The translations under genes and the position numbers were made by a program. From Bryopsis sp. KO-2023 (lineage: Eukaryota > Chlorophyta > Ulvophyceae > Bryopsidales > Bryopsidaceae), in NCBI GenBank assembly GCA_030272585.1, contig BSYQ01000004.1, positions 496,001-560,000 of the forward strand: a stretch of 64,000 bases of DNA, given 5' to 3'. Under the pieces are notes generated by a model that saw nothing but the letters and a program-made list of their open reading frames with translations, was not told where the DNA came from and ran no database searches. This document shows, piece after piece, positions 12,466 to 24,204 of the stretch. Position 1 is the first letter of the stretch. Every line of letters starts with the position of its first letter.

Positions 12466-14952
12466 TTAATAACACAATTGAGGGGCTTTCTCAACTGCAC
12501 CCCCTTCGACCAGCCCACCCGGTGACCTCATGTCAGACACGTATTTCCTCGAGCGGCGGCCATCCCCCGTCAACATAAACTCCGCAACTCTCTCCCCGGC
12601 CATCGTCCTGGCAGGTCTGCTGACTGGATTCTTCCCTAAGTACAGGTCGAAAAGGGCTGCACAGAGGTCGTTGGATTTGACAGAGCCCAGCTCCGTCCCT
12701 CCAGCCTGTGCAGTCAGCACTCCGTCACGGTACCGGCGGAACGTCAGCACTGTACCGGCTTTGACATTGCCTCGAGTTTTGATTTGATGGGGGAGCTTCT
12801 CCTCCTCGAACATGGTGAGCAGAGATTGGAGCGCCGGGTCGGCGGTGCTTCCACCCACCTGCATTTTGGATTATATAAACAATCGATTGAACCAGTCTTT
12901 CCACTTGCCAACTCGACCCAGCCTGCAACTTGACTATTGATCGAAAATTGCCGGATCTATCATGCTTTTATCGGATTTGTTTTTGCTACGGAAGGGGCAT
13001 GGCTGATGCTCCACTCAAAATTAGGCACATTACACAACACATTGATCATAGTAGGGATGCTCAGTGAGTGAACACAACAGCTTCTTCAGCGACCCTTTAA
13101 TTGCCCCCCCCCCCAGCGTACCATTTCTATTCGCTTCTTTAGGATTCTCTTGTATTCCCCTGCCATGATCCGGATTGGCAAATTTCGACTGGCTTTCACC
13201 ATCAGCGACATGTCGATTTCTGACGTAGACCTCAGATCGCGATAAAAAGCGGGATCTAATGATGCGATTCCCCTCTTCTTAACGACGTCACTCAATGTGG
13301 ATTTCTTAGCCTGGCAGAAAAAAAAAAACACCCAAAATAAGCAAACATTATAGAATGGCAGGATGAATCAATGCACTCCCCACCTCCACCAAGAAAGGAA
13401 AACTAAAAAAATAACATGTGGGATTTTGGAAAATGATTAGGGGATCTCAGAGTTGGCTAAATTGCATAGAAATATAGATGTGGATGGATGCATTTTTAAT
13501 TATTGTGTCAACTCATGACAAAGGTGGGACATCCAAAAAAAACCTGTCCATGCAACTGCACATTTTCTTTATAATTTCAACCTCTTTCATAACTCGGCAC
13601 TGCTGTGAAATGCTGTATAAATGTGCAACCAAAATTCTCCCAACCCTCTCTTAAACATATTTTACTTTCCCCTCCCTCCCCCCCCCCCTCTTTCAAATCA
13701 ACTCAGATCTATTTTTATGCACACAACATTTCAAGTGTTTTCTTAGCGGGCGTGCATTGATGCATGGTGCCGTCCAAAAAGCGTCGAAATCTGGGTGGGT
13801 AATGTTTCTTTTTTTCGCTTTCTGAAAAGAAATTTGGAGCTGGGAAAACAAAAAGCGGCCGACTCACTTGGTGCTTGTCCGCATAAATTGCGAAATCATA
13901 AATCTTCACTTTGAGCAAGCCTCGGCCATCCCACCAGTTTCCCCATGTTCTGGATCCGACTGTGATGAGGGCCTGCACAAAAGCCACGCATACAAGAAGA
14001 CAAAAAATTTCAACTGCTGCTAAATTTCACCTGCACGTCGTTCTATGGCTGGTAAGCAAAAGAGGGCATTCTTCCAGATTGAACCTTGTTTGTTCGGCGA
14101 TTCAAAACCATATTTTGGACCCAATGTCTAACCAAATAGCTGCTTTTCGACACATGATCCATCGTGGGTCAGCGAAAAAACCAGTTTTCTGAACTTCCTT
14201 TTGCGGAGAGTAAAGGGTTTTTTCGACAGAAAGAACAAAAAGCCAGGTTTCCTTCCATCCAGGGTCAATGGGAAAAGTTTTACAAGTCCAACTGGCAAAA
14301 GAAGTGCATCTGATATGAGAAGAGATTCCTACTTGGCTCCTCCTAGGCCCAGGGCCTTCTTGCAGGTGAGATTCTTCCGGAAAGTCTGAGCGGTCCACGA
14401 CTGCAAACCTGGGGCGTCGAACAGAAAAAAAAGTTTGAGCGTTTTTTTTTCCCACCGCCCCCAGTCATACTTCCGCCCAACATTTTCAGAATTGACCACA
14501 GCCAACCAAGAGGGCGGTCGGTGCTTTTTTTCAGTGGCAAAAAAGAAGAATCTGTTTTCGCTTCAAAACACCACCCTCGAAACAACGACGCTCGAAGTTT
14601 GTTTCAATCTTTTCAAAAAAAACAAACAAAAAAAAGCATCCACTCTAACTCAAAAAAGTAGGCAGCTGCTTCTCAATGGTACGAAAAGTTTCCGCAAGAT
14701 GCCAACAATTCGACTGACGCTTTTTTTGGAGGGGGGGGGGATGGGGGTGTTTTTCTTCAACCTCCGTTCGTACCAACGTGAGTTGAGAGGGACTACTTCT
14801 CTGGATGCCTCTCGACCTCGCGCTTCGACGGTCAAGCATCTTTTCCTCGGCCATGCTAAACGCACGGCGCCACCAACTCCACGTCGGACGCCCTTCACGG
14901 CATAGTTGACGCTCCGTCGGAGGAAGCGAACCGGACCGATAGATCTGGCCAT
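12466..14952 (-). CDS. Chalcone-isomerase-fold protein with Arg-rich leader
   Basis: Certain exons, all joined in phase 0: 13868-13972, 13122-13310 and 12466-12858 (stop at 12466). Two upstream exons are probable, around 14340-14411 and from the ATG at 14952 down to about 14760. The core has ALITVGSRTWGN...KVKIYDFAIYAD, the hallmark beta-strand pair of the CHI fold. Next comes the helix with SDVVKKRG. The last exon has the family C-terminal motif AGTVLTFRRYRDG.L....GG..LG.V...DLC.ALFDLYLG..PVS. The first exon reads MARSIGPVRFLRRSVNYAVKG: Arg-rich, hydroxyl-rich, no acidic residues, as in a mitochondrial presequence. That combination recalls fungal Aim18/Aim46 and plant fatty-acid-binding CHI-like proteins rather than true chalcone isomerase. 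The exact splice between leader and core is unresolved. Confidence 0.8.
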
Positions 14953-15744
14953 GTTGCGGATCCTTTCCCCCCCAAAAAGAAACTACTATGCACAGGGGGA
15001 CAGAGGAAGCACAACGAAAAAATTCAAAACGAGAAGGTGCTGCGTTTTTGTCGTTTTTGGTTTCGTTGTGCTGTTTTTTTTTTCTGTTTTGGTCGAGAAC
15101 CTGCCTTGTTCCGCACGTCAGCGACAAATCGACGCGAGCCGTGGAGGTTCTCCAGAAAATACGTAATGAAATTAATTAATTAATAATGAAATTTATTCAA
15201 TTAATAAACCTTTACCTCTTGTGGGCCACAAGTTGTGGCCTTCTCAAAACGATATTTCTTGATGTTGATGCTGGAAGCTTTTTTTGGGGAAAATAAAAAA
15301 TAAAAAATCCATCCAGGGGTCCAGAAAGCACTCGAGGCTGGATACTACTCCACCCAAAAAAAGAACACCAGAAAAAAGTAAAATAAAAAATAAAAAAACA
15401 CCCCGAAAAATGGAGCCCAAAACTCTCAATGTTAACAAAACTATAGTAACTCAATTTTACACCGACCCTGATTGTCAAGGACTTCAAACAGTCAACTAAT
15501 TTATAAGAAAAATCGAACAACGAACCACCAAGCATACATTTACACTTACATTTCCCTCCTCCTTTTTCTCCCTCGGGCCAAAAAAAAACAAAAGGGGAAA
15601 AAAAAAGAGTTCCAGGATATCGTGTTTTCCAAACCACCCTCTTGGCTGCTGCCACCCATACTTGAATCATTACATCAAAAAACAAAACAGGGAAAAACAA
15701 TCCAGGGCACCCCCCCCCCCCTTTTTTTTCTCCATCTTAACACT
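14953..15744. other. Intergenic, AT-rich
   Basis: No gene supported. Contains an alternating AATT tract at 15166-15203 and several A/T homopolymers. It must hold the 5' region of the CHI-like gene and the 3' end of the transporter gene, both on the minus strand. Confidence 0.55.
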
Positions 15745-16631
15745 CTATTCCCCCTCCTCTACCACAACAGCATCCGACGAAACAGCGTTTTGTGAAACTA
15801 ATCTCGAACTATCGCTGGCTTCCGCTTCTTTGGCCCCCTCTTCTGTCGCTAATCCTTGATGATATTCTGTGAGGTCGCTTTGGCTGTGATGCAAACCGTA
15901 TGTCAAATACACCACCACCCCGATCGCTTGCCACAGCACAAACAGCATGTGGGCCTCCCACCCCAGACTGAAAATGAGGTGAACTGTGGCGAGAATCGCC
16001 AGAGAAGGCAAAAAAGGTTTCAGAGGGACGCTGAAAATGGTGGGGGTGAAAACTGTGGGAAGAAAGCATAAGGAAATCGTCGCACCCAGCCAAAGCACTG
16101 CAAAAAAATCAAACACACACAAGAAAATCAGAGAAAACATAGCAAAAAATTTTCATATCTAAAAAGCAATTATTTCTAAAATTTTGTTATATTTTTTAGT
16201 GTGTTTTCTTAGTACATAAAGCCCACAGATTCTGTGCTGTTAAACAAAAGTCGGGGGGGGGAACCACCACCACATATCCACTCACCAAGAAATGCGACAA
16301 TAATCCCAATATGCCATTCCATTGAGAAAGCCAGCCCTTCCGCCATTGCTGAAATGACTAAGATTGCTAATCGAAAGGACATGGGCTTCCCGGAGGTGCC
16401 CTCCCCTCTCTTGTAGTACCTCCTAACCAGAACTCCCAGCGAAACCATGCCCAACACAAACAGGGTGCCGACAGAGACTAGTCTAGATAGGAAATCTATG
16501 TCGAAAAGAAGGGCTATTGTCCCTGCGAAACATCCAGTCACGATGGTTGCCCGAATGGGGGTTGATCTCTTCTCGTTGACTTCCGCCTGTTGTATCCAGA
16601 GAGAGGAAAAAAAAAAAAAATAATAATAAAA

Positions 16632-16662
<31 letters not shown>

Positions 16663-19125
16663 AAGGGGGAAAAAAGAAGGGGGGGGCTGAAGAAGCGGAA
16701 ATTTAAATACAAGATGATTGGCAACAAAAAAAAAGAAAAGGCAGCTTGCCCAAGAGAAAGGGAAAAGAAAAAATCAGGATTATAATCTGCTGAATAAAAT
16801 GGTTTGATTTCATAACCAAGTGAATTTTTCCAAAAAAAAAAACGATATGAAAAAAAAAAAGAAAGAAAACAGGATTTTTTTGGGGGGGTTCCCCCTCTGT
16901 ATTTCATTTTTTTTTTCTACAGAAAGCATCCATAACCAAAAAAGAAACACACATTTTTTGAATGTGACGTGTCAGTTCACTTACGATCCATGGGGGCAGC
17001 AATCGTTCTCTGCCAAGGATGAGGTACACCCTAGCTTGTCCCATCAAATTCACCAACACCGAGGTGACAATTCCGGTCAAAGCCCCGACCGAAACGATGT
17101 CCCCCAACCATCTCAAGTCAATGTCCGCAAAAGCTTCCGAAAATGGAGCATTGACGTCGATTTTATCGTACCTGTGTAAAAACACACACATATCAAAGAA
17201 GGAAAATCATTAACTGTGAAATTTTCAATAGATCCTGCTACCTCAAATCACCTTTTGTTTGTGCAACCACATGAAGGCTCTAAAACCATCAACACCACAA
17301 ACCCTGCTTTTCCTTTAATATTACTTTATTTATATATTTCAGGACAATATATAATCGCAACGGAAAATCCAGTTTTTTTTTTTTAATTTATAACATGTTG
17401 GACAGATACTCAACTTGAGGAGTAAAGTTAACCCCCCCCCCACACACACACTCACCTTTGCAATCCAGAAATTGCAGCGGCCATTAAGCCATACAGAACC
17501 GAGCAAATACAAAGGGACCCCACGATCCCAATCGGCAAATCCTTTCCTGGGTTTTTCACCTCCTCCGAAGCGGTGGCCAGAGTATCAAACCCAATGTATG
17601 CAAAAAACACCAACCCCGCCGCCTCGAACAACCCTCTGGAGCCATTGGGGAAAAACGGCGAAAAATTCTTCGCCTTCGAATTAGGGAAAGCCGCCAACAG
17701 CACCAGTAGGATAGATGTCAAATTGATGCCAGTCACGATCATGTTGAAAGTGGAGGATTCTTTGCTGCCGAACATGAGCAGAATGCTCAAGAAGATGACT
17801 AATGATACGGCCAGGATGTCCAGCTCAAAAATTGTGTAGTCGATTGTGAGGGCATCGGTTTCGAGGCCGAAAAGGCTTGCCAGATATCCGCTGAATCCTT
17901 TGGAAACTGCAGATGCTCCGAGGGTGTACTCCAGAATCAGGGTGAAACCCACTTGCCTGCAAGAAACGGAAAATAGAAAAAAAAAAAGAAAGTGAAAAAA
18001 AAATCACGTGGAAAATGAAAAATGATTTGCTGAGGAAATTCATGCATGAGCGTCGCTTCCCCCGTCTTTCCCAAAGCAGCATATTTCTCAGACATTTTAT
18101 TAGAGGTTTACGAAGGCTCAGACAGGAAAATGGTTTTCCTTGAATGCTTTTTATTTTCTTGATGGCTTTGGGACTTAAAAAAATTCAAAATTCCAAAATA
18201 CAGAAAATTCAAAAATCCCAAATTGAAAATTTCAGCAGCTGCACACATTAATTTTTTTAATTTTTTATTTTTTTCAATTCGACCCCACCATTGCTCATTT
18301 TTATTTTGATCTTTGGCCTCACCATGCGATGAATTCGCCGAACACCAGGTTGATGAAATTGAAAGCTCCACCAGCCACTGGCATATCCACAGCAAATTCA
18401 ACATAGCTCATTGCAGAAAGGATCGCGGCCATCGAGGAAATGAGATAAGACAAAATCACTGAAGGCCTGGAAGAAAAAAAAAAAAAAAAAACAGGGTAAA
18501 AAAAAATAAATACAGGGGAGAAATAACTGAGAAAAAACGAAAGCATGAAAGGAAACGGGACGATGTCTGACTGAGAAAAAGGAATCAAATATATTTTTTT
18601 AAATTGAATAATTTTCTTCACATTGGCTACAACCGAAAATAAAAAATACAATAATAATACTGAGGGTCCATTCTGACAGAAAAAATAAGTGTTTTTATAA
18701 AGGAAATCTAATTTAAGAAAATCTCCTCAGTCTTGAAATATGTTTCCGTATTTATCATATTATCATATATATCTATATATTTTTTATTATTTATTTGTAT
18801 GTATTTATTTATTTTTACTTTATTCATTTATTTATACGTTCAACAGATTTTAATGTGCCCTTAACATTTTCAGTCCGTACGTCGCCGGACGCTTGTCCCA
18901 CAATCGCGGACCTCACCCGGCGAACTTTCCAGCCGCTTCACCAGTCAAAACGAACACGCCAGCTCCAACAATGGCACCCACCCCCAACATCGTCAAATCG
19001 ACAGCACCCAGCGTCTTGCGCATCTCCCCACTTTCTTGCGCCTTTTCCAACGTCCCATCGATAGTTTTCACTGCGAAAGCCTTCTGTCTAAACTTTCTCC
19101 AAAACGGCCCCATAGACGCCCCCAT
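15745..19125 (-). CDS. Cationic amino acid transporter (APC superfamily, SLC7/CAT type)
   Basis: Six exons with consistent phases: 18917-19125, 18323-18466, 17456-17956, 16985-17171, 16286-16586 and 15745-16097, giving about 564 residues. The first membrane segment carries LTMLGVGAIVGAGVFVLTGE, the APC substrate-binding GAGVF motif. It is followed by AGPSVILSYLISS..A.LSAMSYVEFA, AGGAFNFI...FGEFIAW, then FFAYIGFDTLAT..EEVKNPGKDLP.GI, which is diagnostic of CAT-type carriers. The central exon contains VTGINLTSILLVLLAAF. The exon-4 segment SVLVNLMGQARVYLILGRERLLP is the canonical loop of this family. The acidic C-terminal tail (SSDAVVVEEGE) is cytosolic. Predicted role: transport of basic amino acids across the plasma or vacuolar membrane. 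ATG at 19125 is the first in frame; a further 5' exon cannot be excluded. Confidence 0.92.
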
Positions 19126-20351
19126 CCGGCTCCCCAGCAAACTGTACGAAACTCTGCTTTTGGATATTTTTCAGACAAAAACTGCTGCTGGTGATACGGA
19201 ACGCCAAGGGCTTGCCTTCTGTGATCCTTTTGGCTTCTGCGCCAAAATAAAAACAATTCAATATTGCTGCAAATACCAAATATGCTGAACTCAGGCAGGG
19301 TTACAGCTGTCTTTTGCTGTGGGTCGTAATTATTGATTGATTGGCGTGTGCAGCAAGATGGACCCTGATTAAACATCGACACACATTTCATTTTCGTTCT
19401 CTGAGGGGTGGAGATGTACCTGTGTGTGAATTTCGATTCACCCAAATGTGAACTTTTGATGGGGAGCTTTTGGTGCCCAAATGTGAGAAAAAATTGACAA
19501 CTTTTTACCCAACTAGAATTTTTTGTGGATTTTTTCTGGCTTCTATAATACATTGCAATGTGATCATGAACCACCAACCTTACAAAAGTAGCTCACCCCC
19601 TCAGCATTATGCAGAAAATATACAGCATATCAACTTTCACATCAAGAGCATCAAAGCATTCATTTTTCGCCAGGGAACAATATCTGGTTTGGGGGGTTGA
19701 TAAAAATAATGTAGGATGGATGAAAGTTGGGCGGAAGAAATTTTATCACATTTGTCAAGGAAGGTTCGTTTTCCTGAAGTCTTGAAAGGGATAGACAGAA
19801 ACAGGTGGGGGTCGATAGGGGTTAAACACAAATAAAGTTTCCAGTGAGCTCCTGAAGAATCCATCCGCGTATGTTTTCACGCAAATCGTACAAATCGGAT
19901 CTTGGCAGCAAGGATATATATATATATATATAGTCTTCTTCTTGGTTGTATCTAGGTCTTTCTGTAAGCTTCGATATGTTGTTTGTTGTATGGCCGAAGT
20001 AACACTAAAGTAAAACCCATTATAATCGTCTGGTCGATTCGGATTGGTTAGTGATAGATTCTGGTGAGAGAGAGAGAGTCAATATCACTCAGAGCATGAA
20101 AGGATCCCTTAAATTTAATATATATTCAAGTTATATTAAGTTGGATCAGTAAGGTGACCAGATGGATATTAAGAGGAGATTGAGAGAGAGGAGGTTGACC
20201 TTGTCTCCTTAACAAATTTTTGACAAATGTAAAAAACGGTGCTTCAACACTATAGTGTATATATACATGTTAGGTGGAAGCTATAGACTGCAACGCAGGT
20301 CTAAATACTACATCCACAGCGCACAAACCAACCCAACCCTTTTCCTTTGCA
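19126..20351. other. Intergenic with TA microsatellite
   Basis: No gene recognised. A TA dinucleotide run lies at about 19914-19932 and AG-rich tracts (GAGAGAGAGAGAG) at about 20065-20079 and 20181-20195. This stretch should contain the transporter promoter. Confidence 0.55.
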
Positions 20352-20453
20352 ATGCCAGTTCCTGGCGGCGGAAACAGGACGAAAAAAAACCACATCGATG
20401 TGGCTGCGTTTGCAGAAAAACTGATTTATCAACATCGTTGGAAAATTGTTAAG
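20352..20453 (+). CDS. Possible first exon of a small unknown protein
   Basis: ATG at 20352 opens 34 codons (MPVPGGGNRTKKNHIDVAAF...IYQHRWKIVK) that run into a good donor (AAG|GTAATTTG). A candidate acceptor (CTCGGCCAG) follows at about 20490, and there are open stretches on to about 20635, but I could not settle the downstream frame. No family recognised. Very tentative. Confidence 0.22.
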
Positions 20454-21429
20454 GTAATTTGCCAATTTCTTTCTGGCTTCTCGGCCAGCAATGCCTCCTT
20501 TCAAGTCACACAGACTACAGAGAGTCAAAACTGGAACTAAACCAAAACAAAAATTGAGACTTCTGCCAACCAAGGTTTTCAAGCAATGCAGGGATGCTAA
20601 ATTTGTGTCAATTAGAGTTATTGAACTCTAGCGACAGGATTGCGCCGCCAAACTTCACGCATAAAACTGCCATCAGCATATTTTTTCTGTACATGGCTGT
20701 GGGCATTCCTCCGCAGTGAAACGCCCCCAAAACGGATCGACACAGTATGCTGGAGCTTTGAGAAAATTCCATGCTATTTCTTGATAGTTCTCAAGTCGAT
20801 TCAAACGAAGCAAAACTCCCTTTTTGCGGAAAATTCATAAGAGGTTGCTACTTGCATGCACAGTTTGCAAAGGCTGCTCATGCGGACCAACCACCAGTGT
20901 GCGTTCCAGCCGGCAGATCACTCAAATGAACATGGCAAATCGACTTGTTCAGGAGGACAGAATCAAACACGCCGGCGGCACCTACAAAGAAAACACAGAA
21001 ACTTCTTCCGGAAAATGCCAAAAAAACACATCCCCTTTTCGACGGAAGATTCATCATGTTTCAAAATGATCTTGTTTCTGTTCTGTTCGTCAATTTGGCA
21101 CTTACTCCGATGCTCGCATTGGGAGAAATCACACAATCCTTGCAGCAAATGGATGGCGAGCTGTTGGACACATTCTGTGAGGAAACTTTGGCTCCGAGCA
21201 CATCTCCAAGCATCATTGAACGCACGCCACCGCAAACCACACTTGCGCACAGATCAAACACACACCAAACTCATATATTAACACTCACAGAGCACCAACT
21301 CAACTTGGGGGCGGTTTGAAAGCGATGCCATATTTCTTATCATGTAAGGATGCCAAGTGGGCAGTCTTTCTTTTTCGCCGGTTGCCCTTTGGTGGCTGCC
21401 ATGAACGCTTTGGTTTACTCAAGGAGCGT
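20454..21429. other. No gene resolved
   Basis: Several short ORFs, none with a recognisable domain. The stretch from about 21057 could encode a hydrophobic leader (LVSVLFVNLALTPMLALG), but I cannot connect it to a gene. The duplicated block begins at the right end of this interval. Confidence 0.4.
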
Positions 21430-21600
21430 TACTGCGAAGAGCCAGTCTGTCGGTGTGACTTGTATGGATGGCTGACACAGGAGGGTTTACTGTCTGCAAG
21501 AGCTGAGCGAGAAAACGATCCGAGGTAGCTGCCCACATTGTCGGAAAAACTTTGAGTTCGATTTCACGCGCTTCCAGGCGCCTGCGAGAGTTGTCGACAG

Positions 21601-24164
21601 ATGAAGCGCGAGAAACATGCACTTCCAAACTTGGCTTATATTAGTGGCGCCTCGAGCTCCCACAAGCTTTTCGTGATCAGAACCTTCTCGTCGGAAGGTC
21701 GACTGAACCTGCTTCCTGTGGTTATGTTCTTGATATTGGCGCTCTGGCACGTGTCGACGCGAAGCGTTATGTGTGGTGCTCCGTCGGGTGGGTGTGTTGT
21801 TGAATTTGGCGTTTTCCCTGCCCATCCTTGATGAGACTCCTTTTTTGTGTTGACAAGTTGATGACGTGGAGTTTGCTTTGGTTTGCAGGATCCTCAACTG
21901 GCGGCGACGGTCAGGTGTGAATCTCGATATTCGATCGATAACGTCTTTCACTCAATTTCTGACTTGGGATTCACCTCTTTGTTTTTTGTGTTGTGCGAAA
22001 ATATTAGGGTGACGGTCTTTCCGCTACTCCTTCACTCCGAAAGCTGCTACGGGATGCGCGGCCACTCGTTGCTGTGGGTGCAAGCGAAATCAGATATCCA
22101 TGCAATTTCATTTCGATCGTAGTGTATGAACAATACGATGATGTCGGGGAGGGGTTCTTACGTCACGCATACATGTTGGGCGTGTTTAGGAACAAGCGGA
22201 GACTCTAGCGAGCGAGGGAAATTGTATTGGGGGACACATTGAAATAAAAAAAAAAATACCTGATCTTCACAAATATGACATAAGGTACTACGCATCTGCA
22301 GGGGGGGCACGATGCTCCACTGGGCCGGTTTCCTTATGCTTGCTCCTTGAGAACAATGGGCGCTCGAAGGCATCGTTGTGGAGGCACCTTGATTGCCCCC
22401 GAGTGGGTATTGACTGCAGCGCATTGTTTAGACTCTCTGGGGTCGACATTTCTTGTGTATGTGGGGGCGTATGGAATTGATGATGAGTCATCTGCAGAGG
22501 TACTGCAATATTTGCACGTATTCACAAAAAAACGTTTGGGGTAAGAAGTCCCGGGGCTTGAATCATCATGCCCCCACCCCACCTATTCGAATCCAGGCAT
22601 TTGTTGTTGTTATATTTTGACCCTTTCACATGGAACTCCTGCATGATGCAATGTTTTGCTCGTTACAGTACCACTGATATTAAAAGTTTAAAACCAGGGC
22701 ACACAAAGGGCGTCTTGTTTTTTATGCAAATTTGGCACTTTACAAGGAAAGCAGCAGAAGGCTCAGGTGCCCTTAGGAAACATGTATTTGATTGCATTTG
22801 CAGGTCATATTGGCAGAGGAGGTTTTTATTCATTACAAATACAAAACGGTTAAAGGTGGATTTGATATCGCCCTTGTGCGTCTCAAAGTGCCTTCCACCA
22901 AGCAACCAGCATTGCTAGCTAAAAGCGAACAAACGCTTGAAGAGACTCAGTTCCTAGCCACCGCAGGATGGGGCAAGATGACTAACAAGCCCGATTCAAT
23001 CCCTAAAGTTCTTCAATTTGCTGACCAAGTGGAGTATGTTTCTAACAAAAATTGCAGGCGAACATGGCCTGACCTCAGAGGCGACATGCTCTGTTCTTTT
23101 TCCCAATTCCAAGGAGTATGCGCAGGTAACCAACCAGAGTTGGGGGTTATGTTCAATGCATCGGCTGCTCTCTAGAAATGCTTATTGAAAGGTTCTTTCT
23201 TGGACGGGCTTTTGAACTGTTTGTGAATTGATCCAGGCGATTCTGGAGGTCCTTTGTTGATTGCTGACAGCAAGGGTGGGGGCAACATCATCAGGGGGAA
23301 TCCAGAATTTGATGTGTTGATTGGCATCGTATCTTTCGGACCGCTCAATTGTGATTCGAAGCAACCTGATGTGTTCACCAGAGTCAGCAGTTTCCGGAAA
23401 TGGATCGATAAGAAAATGGAGAGTTCTTCAACCACTTGTCCGGTGAGCATGACTGTCTCAGGTCTTTTTTTTTCCTTTGATGTTTTAGACACGAAAGCAA
23501 AGCTGCAACTATGCAAATTTGCTATATGTTTTGCAAAGTTGATGATGCATCAACTCAAGCATATGCTTGCCATTTTTTTCTCTGTGTATGTGTGGGGTGG
23601 GGTGAAAACGTGAGTGAAGATTTTTCGAAATGGTCTTTCCCATTTAGCACCAAGCTACAATTAGTGATCAATCATAAATTCCATTGCATTCACGTCTTGT
23701 GTTTCTTTGCCTTTTTGTTTTGTTCTTTTTCCAAACAGGCAATGCACCGCAACAATTGCAACAAACTGGACCGTGATCTCTTCAACACCGCGGGTTCTGG
23801 GGATTCCGAAAAAGTCAAGGTACCTTTTTCAGCCACTACTTTTGCATCAAAGTTTTTTCAAACAAAAAAACTTTGCTCTGGCAACCCGAAGTGGGTGTGT
23901 GCTTGTCGATTCCTAGGAGCTCATTTCAAAGGGGGCCGATTCGTCATCCACATTTCACAATTTTTTAACTCCATTGCATGAAGCTGCAGAGGAGGGTCAT
24001 GTGGAAATCGTTGAAACATTAATTCAAGAAGGTGCGGTTGCATTGTTTGTATTGAATCAGCTGCTCTAGGGTACGTATTGTTAAAGCACCGCTTTGCTAA
24101 ACCGGCTATGAACACTAATTTTGATTTTAATTTTGCAGGTGGTCAATGTTTCTGGTTACATGAT

Positions 24165-24204
<40 letters not shown>

